From Bacteroidales bacterium (GTDB lineage: Bacteria; Bacteroidota; Bacteroidia; Bacteroidales; UBA932): a stretch of DNA of 64,000 nucleotides. The number at the start of each line of letters is the position of its first letter. The first letter of the stretch is position 1. Positions 26,488 through 34,555 of this stretch are shown here, one piece after another. The position numbers and the translations under genes were made by a program. The DNA lies in contig JAFYUS010000042.1 of assembly GCA_017549505.1 (NCBI GenBank), positions 1 to 64,000 of the forward strand. The letters run 5' to 3'. The notes below the pieces were generated by a model that searched no databases, was not told where the DNA came from, and worked only from the letters and a program-made list of their open reading frames with translations.

Positions 26488-28116
26488 ATGGAAGCATTAA
26501 GAAATATTTTGTCTTTGTTCGTACTGATTATCGCGGCAGCATGTCAGGAAAAGCCTGATACTGAACCTCTATCAGCCCTCGCTGATCCGACCGGACTGAA
26601 GGCGGAACTATCTGATCCGACAACAGTAATTCTTACCTGGAACGACAATGCCCAGGGAGAGAAGGGCTACAGGGTATTCCTCCGTAAGGAAGGCGATCCA
26701 TATAACATAGAACCGCTGGCGACCATCGCTGCGGATGCCACATCACATACCTTCAGCAACCTTACGGAAGGCAGTACGTACGACTTTGGCGTACAGGCAG
26801 TGTCTGATAACATCCAGCTCCACTCCAAGACAATATACCTCAACGACTTCCAGCTTCCGGAAAAGGAAAAGCCGATCGATCCGGAAATCGCACTTGAGGC
26901 AAAACGCAGAACTCCTGTAGTGACAAAGACTGTTACTTCTTACGCATATATCGCTGTGTCATATAAGGTAGAGAAGATATCCGTTTCAAACCCTGAACAT
27001 GGTATCTGCCTCAGCGCAAATGGAGTTCCTACCGTAGAGGATATCAGAATCTCAGGACCTCAACTTTCTGCAAGGACAGAGATTCTCCAGGTCGTTCCTA
27101 ACGCATATCTTGAGGATGGAAAGGAATATCAGATGAGCGTCTTCGTCAAGTATGAAGATGAGTACTATTACAGCGAACCTCTGACTGTCAGCCTTGAAGA
27201 CCAGCCTGAAACTCCGGAACTGGTATGGGAGAAACAGACATACGACAGACTTGGGGATGATGTGGAGATCTATAAGACCACATCACAGCTGAACGGTCGC
27301 AACTTCAACGCATGGTACGCTGTGGCAGACCCTTCAAAGGTCGACTTCCGCGTCATGTATCCTGAATCTGTAGGATCGAAGAAGAGCGTCGAGGCACAGG
27401 CTGAGGCGGCAGAAGACTGTCTTGCACTGATAAATGGAGCTATCTACGGAAACTACAACATCGGTGTCATCATCACCGAAGGCGAGATGACCCAGCAGTG
27501 GCACGGAGAGATCGAAGGATGCTATTGGGCGACCGACAACCAGCTTTACCAGCTCACCCGCCCTATCATCGGAGTCGATGAAAATGGAAAGGCCGACGCT
27601 TACTGGGTCGGTGTGCCTGAGCAGGGAACATTCTACTACTACAACCGGCCTCAGGCCAATGTTGTAGGTCAGGCGAAGTATCCGAAGGTATCGGCGACAT
27701 CTCCTGTACCGGCGACAGACTGGAAACCGTACTTCGCAATCAGCTGCGGTCCTATGGTCCTTTACGACGGAAAGGTCTGCGCCGACAACAGCATGGTGGA
27801 CGACAAACGATACTACACCAACTTCGAGTGCTGGGATGAATCTGGAGTTTATTCCGCTCATCCTGACAGATCGGCCGTCGGTGTGACAGAAGACGGAAAG
27901 ATAGTCCTCTTCATCTGCGACGGACGAATCGACCAGAGCCAGGGTGCTTACATGAAGGAGCTAGGTCCTATAATGAAATCCATCGGATGTATCCATGCGA
28001 TGAACCTTGACGGAGGCGGATCGACAGGAATGTGGGTCAAGGACGCCGGAATGATCAACTACAAGGACGGAAGCTGGAGAGCAGTAAAATCAACCATCGG
28101 ATTCTTCTCTAAGTAA
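26488..28116 (+). CDS. Phosphodiester glycosidase (NAGPA) family protein with Fn3 domain
   Basis: This 542-residue exported protein has an N-terminal hydrophobic signal ending AAACQE, a likely lipobox. A fibronectin III domain (about residues 34-110: PTGLKAELSDPTTVILTWND) and a second sandwich region precede the C-terminal catalytic domain (about 250-542). This has the NAGPA-family signatures HPDRSAVGVTEDG and NLDGGGSTGMWV (Asp508 to Ser512). The human relative removes GlcNAc from GlcNAc-1-phospho-6-mannose diesters, and bacterial relatives cleave comparable sugar phosphodiesters. It is the first gene of the plus-strand operon and ends directly at the next ATG (TAAATG). This is a surface or periplasmic enzyme. 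Confidence 0.86.
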   Translation: MEALRNILSLFVLIIAAACQEKPDTEPLSALADPTGLKAELSDPTTVILTWNDNAQGEKGYRVFLRKEGDPYNIEPLATIAADATSHTFSNLTEGSTYDFGVQAVSDNIQLHSKTIYLNDFQLPEKEKPIDPEIALEAKRRTPVVTKTVTSYAYIAVSYKVEKISVSNPEHGICLSANGVPTVEDIRISGPQLSARTEILQVVPNAYLEDGKEYQMSVFVKYEDEYYYSEPLTVSLEDQPETPELVWEKQTYDRLGDDVEIYKTTSQLNGRNFNAWYAVADPSKVDFRVMYPESVGSKKSVEAQAEAAEDCLALINGAIYGNYNIGVIITEGEMTQQWHGEIEGCYWATDNQLYQLTRPIIGVDENGKADAYWVGVPEQGTFYYYNRPQANVVGQAKYPKVSATSPVPATDWKPYFAISCGPMVLYDGKVCADNSMVDDKRYYTNFECWDESGVYSAHPDRSAVGVTEDGKIVLFICDGRIDQSQGAYMKELGPIMKSIGCIHAMNLDGGGSTGMWVKDAGMINYKDGSWRAVKSTIGFFSK

Positions 28117-29658
28117 ATGATTAAAAGACTTATATACATATTTTCAGCCCTTCTTCTCCTTCTCGCCTGCAGCAAGAAGGAGAAGAAGGAATATGTACCT
28201 AACCCGGTTGTCGAACTATCCTTCAAGAGTTTTTATGAAGACGGGGTGGTTCTTGGGATAAAGACCCTCAACACAGATGAAGCCTATGTACTGATACAGC
28301 CTATGACTGATGATGCTCCGACTGCTGAATCCATTCATACCGAAGGCGTGAAAGCAGAAGGCGAAGAGGTGTTTATCGACGGATTGCAATATAATTGTGA
28401 CTACACGGCATATGCAGTCGGCATATTGAACGGGAAGTACAGCAAACTCTCGAAATGCTCATTCTCAACTGTATACAAGCAGACAGACAGGACGGAGATT
28501 CCCACATTTGCAGATCTGGACCTGCTTTCCGGAGGTATAACCAACAAGACTCCCAACACTTGGGATGAGAACAGGCTCAAGCCGCATGTGACATTTACCG
28601 ACGAGAGCGGACAGGAGCAGTGGCTCCATGAAGCTTTCCTGCTGATAGGAGGAGAAGATGCCAGGAGAAACAGGATTCTGTGCATCGATTCCGGCGGACA
28701 GAAGTCAGGCAACCAGGACTCATGGACTGACTTTGCAGACTACTGGCTGAAGGATGGAGGCGTAGTGGATGTGCTGGACCATACCATAGCGAATGCCAGG
28801 GTACGCATAGGAAGACCGTCATTCAGACATAAGATAGTCATCACGATGCCTGACCCTATCGCGCTGGAAATCTTTACAGACAAGAATTCCTCCTCAACAT
28901 ATTGGGGCAAGGTCAATGACCGCCAGCTTGACTTCAGCAACTCATCGGATCAGGTGCTGGCATACCAATGGTATATCAATCATGTGATAGAGAAATGGGA
29001 GGAGCTGGCACCGCAGAATCTGGATCTTGCCGGATTCTACATACTTTCCGAGATCCTCGTGGCAAAGCCAAGCGGATGGAACTATGAATACAAGAGATGG
29101 GACCAGATCATCCCTCCCGTTTCAGAGTACCTCCATACGATGAAATACGGACTGTACTGGATTCCATATTATCAGGCAGACGGTTATGACATGACTGCTC
29201 AGCTAGGCATAGACTACACATGGCTTCAGCCGAACAAATACTGGGACTATCCGGAAAAGAAGCAGAAGAAGTCGTGGTCATGGGTATTCAATACGATGGC
29301 GAAATATGGACACGGAATGGAAATAGAATTCGAGGGCTCCCACGGCGAAGCCGGATGGAGCCAATATGAATCCGGCGTACCACGCACGAGTTCATCCATT
29401 CTTGAGACCGTACGTACAAACAATGATGCCCAAGGCACTAAAAAGGGCGCTCCGAACCCGCAGGCCGCCCGAAACAAGCAGCTCCTGCGCGATTATATGA
29501 ATGAATTCAAGAAAGCGGGTTACTACGGCAAGGCCCGCATCGCGACATACTCGGGAACGAATGCCATGTATGAACTCGCCACCTCCCCGGATGAAAAGGA
29601 CAAGGAGATGTATCTGGAATACTGCAGGTTCATCGTAGAATCTCCGCTTAGAAAATAA
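28117..29658 (+). CDS. DUF4855 domain lipoprotein, copy B, with N-terminal Ig-like module
   Basis: This 513-residue lipoprotein (lipobox LLLLAC) is paralogous to the protein at 12498-13697 over its C-terminal 370 residues: GFYILSEI, WIPYYQADG, WLQPNKYWD, GMEIEFEGSHGE, YSGTNAMYELATSPDEKD. It adds an Fn3/Ig-like N-terminal module (about residues 28-120) ahead of the DUF4855 domain. The shared Glu in EFEGSHGE is invariant in the pair. It starts immediately after the NAGPA stop codon, so the two are coupled. Activity is unknown; being surface-anchored and co-regulated with glycosidases, a glycan-directed role is likely. Confidence 0.82.
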   Translation: MIKRLIYIFSALLLLLACSKKEKKEYVPNPVVELSFKSFYEDGVVLGIKTLNTDEAYVLIQPMTDDAPTAESIHTEGVKAEGEEVFIDGLQYNCDYTAYAVGILNGKYSKLSKCSFSTVYKQTDRTEIPTFADLDLLSGGITNKTPNTWDENRLKPHVTFTDESGQEQWLHEAFLLIGGEDARRNRILCIDSGGQKSGNQDSWTDFADYWLKDGGVVDVLDHTIANARVRIGRPSFRHKIVITMPDPIALEIFTDKNSSSTYWGKVNDRQLDFSNSSDQVLAYQWYINHVIEKWEELAPQNLDLAGFYILSEILVAKPSGWNYEYKRWDQIIPPVSEYLHTMKYGLYWIPYYQADGYDMTAQLGIDYTWLQPNKYWDYPEKKQKKSWSWVFNTMAKYGHGMEIEFEGSHGEAGWSQYESGVPRTSSSILETVRTNNDAQGTKKGAPNPQAARNKQLLRDYMNEFKKAGYYGKARIATYSGTNAMYELATSPDEKDKEMYLEYCRFIVESPLRK

Positions 29659-29670
29659 ACGTATACATAT

Positions 29671-31803
29671 ATGAAAAGATTACTCACTATCGCGGCTGTC
29701 GCCGCCATGCTGACCGGATGTACAGACATCCGTAAAGAGTCTGCTCCTGTTGCAGAAGAACAGACCGCAGGCTTCGAACTCTGCGACGAAATGACCCAGG
29801 TCAAGGTCTCTGAAGACGGTTCCCTCCTTGTTCTGCGTAACATGAAGACAGGACACAACTATGCTTCGGGCGCCGGTCTCTGGAGGGTATTCTACAATAC
29901 CCACGAAGAAAAGGAGATGCAGATTGACGGTTCAGAAAACAAGCCTGTTGTTTCTCAGGACGGCAATGTGATTACAATTGCCTACGAGGGTCTTGTGCAC
30001 AGAGGAAAGACCCTGAACATGGACCTTACCCTTACCGTTGCCCTTGAAGACGGCGGTGTGCGCTTCGGCAGCACGATAAGCAACAACGAACCACACACCA
30101 TCGTACGCGAGCTGCAGTACCCTCTCGTGGGAGACATGAACCTTCCTGAAGGACACAAGCTCCTTACCACACATACCGGAGGACAGATACATGATGACGC
30201 CATCGACCTGATCGTGAACGTAAATCCCAAGACCCTCTACATGAAGCCGGACCAGTACTTCAGACAGTATGACCTCCAGTATCCACGCCATGCCGCTTCG
30301 AACTGTTATGCATTCATTGGAGAAGAGGACGGTCTTTATTTCGGAAGCCACGACCGGAGCCTCCAGCAGACCTGGCACGGACTGCGCGCCTATCCGTCTG
30401 CTCCGAATCAGTTCGACAGGCTAGAGGCAGGCTTCTACCGCTACCCTAACGCGATGTGCGGCGACACATGGACCAACAACACAAGCATCCTGAAGCCATA
30501 TATGGGCTCATGGACAGAGACTTCGCATATATACCGCGAATGGATGGACACATGGTGGGACAAGCAGGATGTGCCGCAGTGGGTCAAGGAAATTACAGGC
30601 TGGCAGAGAATCATCTTCAAGCACCAGTACGGCGAGTACCTCCGCAAGTACATCGATCTTCCCGGCCGCATCAACGACTGCGGAAAGAGCGTGGGATGCA
30701 ATACCGTCCTGGCATTCGGATGGTGGAGCGACGGCATGGACAACGGCTATCCTAACTACTATATAGACGAAACTCAGGGAGGAGAGGAAGCATGGAAGAA
30801 GGCGATTGCCGAATACCGTGAAGACGGAAACCGCCTCGTGCTCTACTACAACGGACGTCTCGTGGACCGCGAGAGCGACTGGTACATGCACGGAAACGGC
30901 AAGAAGGCGGTGAACAGAGACAACACCGGTGCCGAATTCGCCGAGCATTATAAATTTACAGGAGAGGGAACAGCTCTCGGATACTATGACACCCGTACGT
31001 TCTCTATCGCAAACATGGCTAACCGCGAATGGCGCGACATGCTGCTCCAGTGGGCTGACAGAGCAATGTCATATGGAGCAGACGCTGTGTTCTACGATCA
31101 GCTGGGAGTTGCTGAAGAGTTCCCTAACTGGGACATTTCGGGAGAATTCCCTGTCCAGGATATCTACACAGGACGTTACAAGGCAGACGCTCTCAAGGAA
31201 ATCCGTGACCATATCAAGGCCATCAACCCGGAATTCTGTCTGGGCACAGAATGGCTCAGCGATTGTACATCGCAGTTCTGCGACTTCGTACACATCGTGG
31301 AATTTACCGCAGAGCCTTACAGCTTCCCTGAATGGTTCAAGTATACTTTCCCTGAAGTCATCTGGTCTGACCGCTGCCTCCGCGACGACACAGACGTCGA
31401 GCGCAGGGCGAACAACACACTCCTCAAGGGTCTTGTAAACGATATCGAGATCTTCCGTTGCCGCGGACTCATCGACGAGACTCCTCATTATCAGGGCTAT
31501 CTCGCCAAGATCAACGCCATCCGCCACAAGTACCCTGAACTCCTCCTTGGAGCAGGCCGCTTTGTCCATACTGATGGATTCACCTGCTCATCAGAAGATA
31601 TCATCGCACGCGGATATGCAAACGGAAACCGCCTTGCAATCGTCGCTACAACTCTTCGTGCGGAGGGTGCTTCCGGAAAACTTTCGGTTCCGGGCTATAG
31701 ATTTGTAGAATACGAATCGATCGGAAATCCTGGAATCAAAGGAAACGGATCGAAGCTGCACATGAATCAGAACGACATTGCAGTCCTGATATTTGAGCGC
31801 TGA
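29671..31803 (+). CDS. DUF6259-like putative glycoside hydrolase (lipoprotein)
   Basis: This 710-residue lipoprotein (lipobox MLTGC) has an N-terminal beta-sandwich (residues about 35-270, mutarotase-like) followed by a TIM-barrel-like domain. The barrel shows YGADAVFYDQLGV and FCLGTEWLSD, which look like the strand ends carrying a catalytic Asp and Glu in clan GH-D/GH101-type enzymes; this assignment is inference. It best fits the DUF6259 group of uncharacterised secreted glycosidases. It is the third gene of the plus-strand operon (12 bp gap) and ends four bases from the convergent regulator gene. Substrate unknown. Confidence 0.68.
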   Translation: MKRLLTIAAVAAMLTGCTDIRKESAPVAEEQTAGFELCDEMTQVKVSEDGSLLVLRNMKTGHNYASGAGLWRVFYNTHEEKEMQIDGSENKPVVSQDGNVITIAYEGLVHRGKTLNMDLTLTVALEDGGVRFGSTISNNEPHTIVRELQYPLVGDMNLPEGHKLLTTHTGGQIHDDAIDLIVNVNPKTLYMKPDQYFRQYDLQYPRHAASNCYAFIGEEDGLYFGSHDRSLQQTWHGLRAYPSAPNQFDRLEAGFYRYPNAMCGDTWTNNTSILKPYMGSWTETSHIYREWMDTWWDKQDVPQWVKEITGWQRIIFKHQYGEYLRKYIDLPGRINDCGKSVGCNTVLAFGWWSDGMDNGYPNYYIDETQGGEEAWKKAIAEYREDGNRLVLYYNGRLVDRESDWYMHGNGKKAVNRDNTGAEFAEHYKFTGEGTALGYYDTRTFSIANMANREWRDMLLQWADRAMSYGADAVFYDQLGVAEEFPNWDISGEFPVQDIYTGRYKADALKEIRDHIKAINPEFCLGTEWLSDCTSQFCDFVHIVEFTAEPYSFPEWFKYTFPEVIWSDRCLRDDTDVERRANNTLLKGLVNDIEIFRCRGLIDETPHYQGYLAKINAIRHKYPELLLGAGRFVHTDGFTCSSEDIIARGYANGNRLAIVATTLRAEGASGKLSVPGYRFVEYESIGNPGIKGNGSKLHMNQNDIAVLIFER

Positions 31804-31807
31804 CAGA

Positions 31808-32836
31808 TCAGAATGTACTGCGACGGGTCATCGTGAAGTCGCAGTGCACTTTCCAGCTCTTGCGATTCAATATCATCATTGCAGCTGTACGTCCCATCTG
31901 CTTGAAGTCGGTAGAGATTGTCGTCAGTCCGTTAAGGACAACTTCATTGAGGTCGAACTCATTGTAGGAAATGATGAACACATCTTTGCCGACTTCGAGG
32001 TTCTGCTCCTTTATCCTGCGGGCAAGGGCAGCCAGGCCTGAGTCAAGCTGGGAATTGATGACCAGATAGGTCTCGTTCTCATTGATATGGTCTGGGGCAG
32101 AAGTCATGTATTCAACCGGAATTCCGAATTCAAGGCAGAAACGGTCGACTCCCTTGCAGATCATCGGACCGTAAAGGCTCGAAGGCATAGTGATCACCTT
32201 CAGAGAAGTGCCTGCAAGTTTATCAAGACCCTGTTTCAGACCGTCGTACACATCATTCTCGAAGTCCTGATAGACTGCTCCATAATTGCCTGTATAGCTC
32301 TGCAGCCAATGGTCTACCATGATAAGTTTCCTGTTAGGCACACGGGAAATCAGTTTCAGTGCCGCCGCCTGAGACTTTTCGTCAAGAGGAAAATGAGGAC
32401 TTATCACGTAATAGTCATATCTGTCAAGGGCATTATTCAGATAATATGTGAAGAGGTCAAGGTTCTGGTTATGGGTAAGGATGGTAAGGTCAGCCTTGTC
32501 TCCCAGCTCTTCCGCCAGAGAATTGTATAGGACTTCCTTGTAGATGCTCAGCTTATCGAAAAGCACGAGTACTCTTGGTTTCGAAGCATCGCTCGCTTCC
32601 GCAACATAGAATCCCTTTCCCTGCTGAGGAATCAGCAGCCCTTTCTCCCTGAGAATCACATAAGTTTTCTTTACCGTTTCCTTTGATATTCCCAACTGAA
32701 GGGCAAAATCATTCATGGAAGGAACCTGCTCACCAGGCTTAAGGGCTCCAGAGCGTATTGCGTCCTCAAACTGATCTACAAGCTGCTTGTAGATAGGGTT
32801 CTTGCTTCCTGTCTCAAGATTTATCTGTAATGACAT
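31808..32836 (-). CDS. GntR family regulator with LacI-like sugar-binding domain
   Basis: This 342-residue cytoplasmic regulator has a GntR winged helix-turn-helix at residues 1-78 (PIYKQLVDQFEDAIRSGALKPGEQVPS with LGISKETVKKTYVILREKGLL) joined to a periplasmic-binding-protein-like effector domain (about 88-342; VLVLFDKLSIYKEVL, VFIISYNEFDLNEVVLNGLTTISTD, MGRTAAMMIL). This architecture is used in Bacteroidales by FucR-type sugar regulators. It is encoded 24 bp after GH20 and so lies behind operator 2, which would give autoregulation. It is the only DNA-binding protein in the carbohydrate locus and the natural candidate to bind the TGTGGT-N4-TGTGGT sites. Confidence 0.88.
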   Translation of the reverse strand: MSLQINLETGSKNPIYKQLVDQFEDAIRSGALKPGEQVPSMNDFALQLGISKETVKKTYVILREKGLLIPQQGKGFYVAEASDASKPRVLVLFDKLSIYKEVLYNSLAEELGDKADLTILTHNQNLDLFTYYLNNALDRYDYYVISPHFPLDEKSQAAALKLISRVPNRKLIMVDHWLQSYTGNYGAVYQDFENDVYDGLKQGLDKLAGTSLKVITMPSSLYGPMICKGVDRFCLEFGIPVEYMTSAPDHINENETYLVINSQLDSGLAALARRIKEQNLEVGKDVFIISYNEFDLNEVVLNGLTTISTDFKQMGRTAAMMILNRKSWKVHCDFTMTRRSTF

Positions 32837-32860
32837 AGTTTTTTAGAGTTAAGTTTTTTA

Positions 32861-34423
32861 TTAAAGAAGCTTGAATGTCGGATCATCAAAGCGGAGACGT
32901 CCTGTCTGGGCTCTGAGACTTTCGTTGAAGAGGTCGAAAGTGTTGTATCCCATGCTGCGGAACACGGTTATGAGCATAAGGCAGCGCTCGCGGAAATGGA
33001 AGAACTCACGGTCTTCCTGCGGCGTCCAGCCGATCTCCGCTATAGCGAAGGCACGAGGATAAAGCATGTATTCCGCATGTGCGGCATAAGGGATGAGCTC
33101 GCACCAGAGATTTCCCTGAAGGCCGAGGATATGATGGTGGTATTCCGGGTCTATGCCTTCGAGAGGATCATACTTATATACATGGCGAAGAGACTGCATA
33201 TGGCCTACGGCCTTCGGCTCCTTTCTGATGAGGTCCTGGTAATAGTCGAGATATACATAGCTGTTGGGAGACATGATCACGTCATGGCCTTCCGAAGCAG
33301 CCTTGATTCCGCCAGGAGTTCCTCTCCACGACATTACGACAGCCTCTTCCGGAAGTCCGGTCTCGACGATCTCGTCCCATCCGATAACGGTCTTTCCCCT
33401 CTCGCGAAGGAACTTCTCGATATGGCGCACAAGATAGCCCTGAAGCTCGTTCTTATGCTTCATGCCTTCCTCCTCCATTCTCTTGCGACAGTTCACGCAT
33501 TCCTCCCAGTCCTTCTTCACGGCCTCGTCGCCGCCGATATGGATATATTTGTACGGGAAGAGCTCTATCACCTCCTCAAGAACTGTCTCCAGGAACTTGA
33601 AAGTACCGTCATTTCCAACGCAGAGGTCCCATGAGAAAGGCCTTGGCTTGCCATCCTCGCCCACGCATGCGATTTCAGGATATGCCCTGTTCACTTCCAT
33701 GCTGTGGCCCGGCATCTCGATTTCAGGAATTATGTCTATATGGCGTTCGGCCGCATAGGCTACGATCTCACGTATGTCGTCCTTTGTGTAGAAGCCGCCG
33801 TATGCCTTCGAATCCTGTGCGTTGGTAAACGGATATCCGAGTCCCTCCCACTCATGGTATGTCTCTCCGACACGCCATGCGACATGGTCGGTAAGATCAG
33901 GATATGCGTCGATCTGGAGACGCCATCCTGCCGCGTCCGTAAGATGGAGATGCATCACGTTCATCCTCAGGAGTGCGAGAGCGTCAATCTGCTTCAGAAT
34001 GAAGTCCTTTCCCTTGAAGCTGCGGGACTCATCGAGCATGATGCCCCTGTGCTGGAATCGCGGATAGTCGAAAATGCTGCAATAAGCTATATCCCTGTCG
34101 ATAAGACGCATCATCTCAAGGGCCTGTCTTGCACGGAAAGCTCCCTCTTCGGTCATAGCATATATCTTCACTCCTTTCTTTCCTACAGTCAGCTCATAAG
34201 CCTCCTCCTTAGCGAAATCAGGAAGATCCTTCACCTTGTCGGCAAAGGCTGGGGAACTTAGGTACACCTTTATGTCGGAACCGTCTGTCTTGAGATTGTA
34301 AATGCCGTCAGCAACAGAAAAATCCACTGGCTGTGGGATGATCTTATCAGGACCGGATATCGCTGATAATGAAATTGTTGACACAGCAGCAAATGCTGCT
34401 GTAATAATTAGTTTCCGAATCAT
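32861..34423 (-). CDS. Glycoside hydrolase family 20, beta-N-acetylhexosaminidase
   Basis: This 520-residue exported enzyme has a signal peptide ending LSAIS, an N-terminal alpha/beta GH20b domain (about 25-125) and the GH20 barrel. The catalytic Asp-Glu pair is Asp299-Glu300 in HIGGDEAVKKDW; YPRFQHRGIMLDESR and VIGWDEIVETG are also family motifs. It removes terminal beta-linked GlcNAc or GalNAc by substrate-assisted catalysis with participation of the 2-acetamido group, which links the locus to N-acetylated sugars. It heads a two-gene operon with the regulator, under operator 2. Confidence 0.93.
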   Translation of the reverse strand: MIRKLIITAAFAAVSTISLSAISGPDKIIPQPVDFSVADGIYNLKTDGSDIKVYLSSPAFADKVKDLPDFAKEEAYELTVGKKGVKIYAMTEEGAFRARQALEMMRLIDRDIAYCSIFDYPRFQHRGIMLDESRSFKGKDFILKQIDALALLRMNVMHLHLTDAAGWRLQIDAYPDLTDHVAWRVGETYHEWEGLGYPFTNAQDSKAYGGFYTKDDIREIVAYAAERHIDIIPEIEMPGHSMEVNRAYPEIACVGEDGKPRPFSWDLCVGNDGTFKFLETVLEEVIELFPYKYIHIGGDEAVKKDWEECVNCRKRMEEEGMKHKNELQGYLVRHIEKFLRERGKTVIGWDEIVETGLPEEAVVMSWRGTPGGIKAASEGHDVIMSPNSYVYLDYYQDLIRKEPKAVGHMQSLRHVYKYDPLEGIDPEYHHHILGLQGNLWCELIPYAAHAEYMLYPRAFAIAEIGWTPQEDREFFHFRERCLMLITVFRSMGYNTFDLFNESLRAQTGRLRFDDPTFKLL

Positions 34424-34447
34424 TGGAGTCTAGATTTCAGTGAACTG

Positions 34448-34481
34448 CAAAGATAGGTAAAAAACACCACACCACAGCACT
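34448..34481 (-). promoter_or_regulatory. Operator 2 within the GH20-regulator promoter
   Basis: On the minus strand AGTGCT-gtgg-TGTGGT occupies 34481-34466, matching the other sites in the second half-site and four of six bases in the first; a further overlapping TGTGGT starts at 34476. The -7 element TATCTTTG lies at 34455-34448, about 25 bases before the GH20 ATG. Here the operator fills the space between the -33 and -7 boxes. Confidence 0.65.
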
Positions 34482-34483
34482 GT

Positions 34484-34555
34484 TTGCTAACAAAAATTGC
34501 GGCAGTCCCATAAGGAATCGCCGCAATCTTTCATATTAATTATCAGATTTTCCGA
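34484..34555 (-). other. Gap after surface protein gene with GCGGC...GCCGC hairpin
   Basis: An inverted repeat, ATTGCGGC (34496-34503) with GCCGCAAT (34519-34526), is followed on the plus strand by CTTTCATATT and on the minus strand by TTTTTG. Its place directly past the stop codon of the minus-strand gene at 34556 suggests a terminator for it. Confidence 0.5.
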
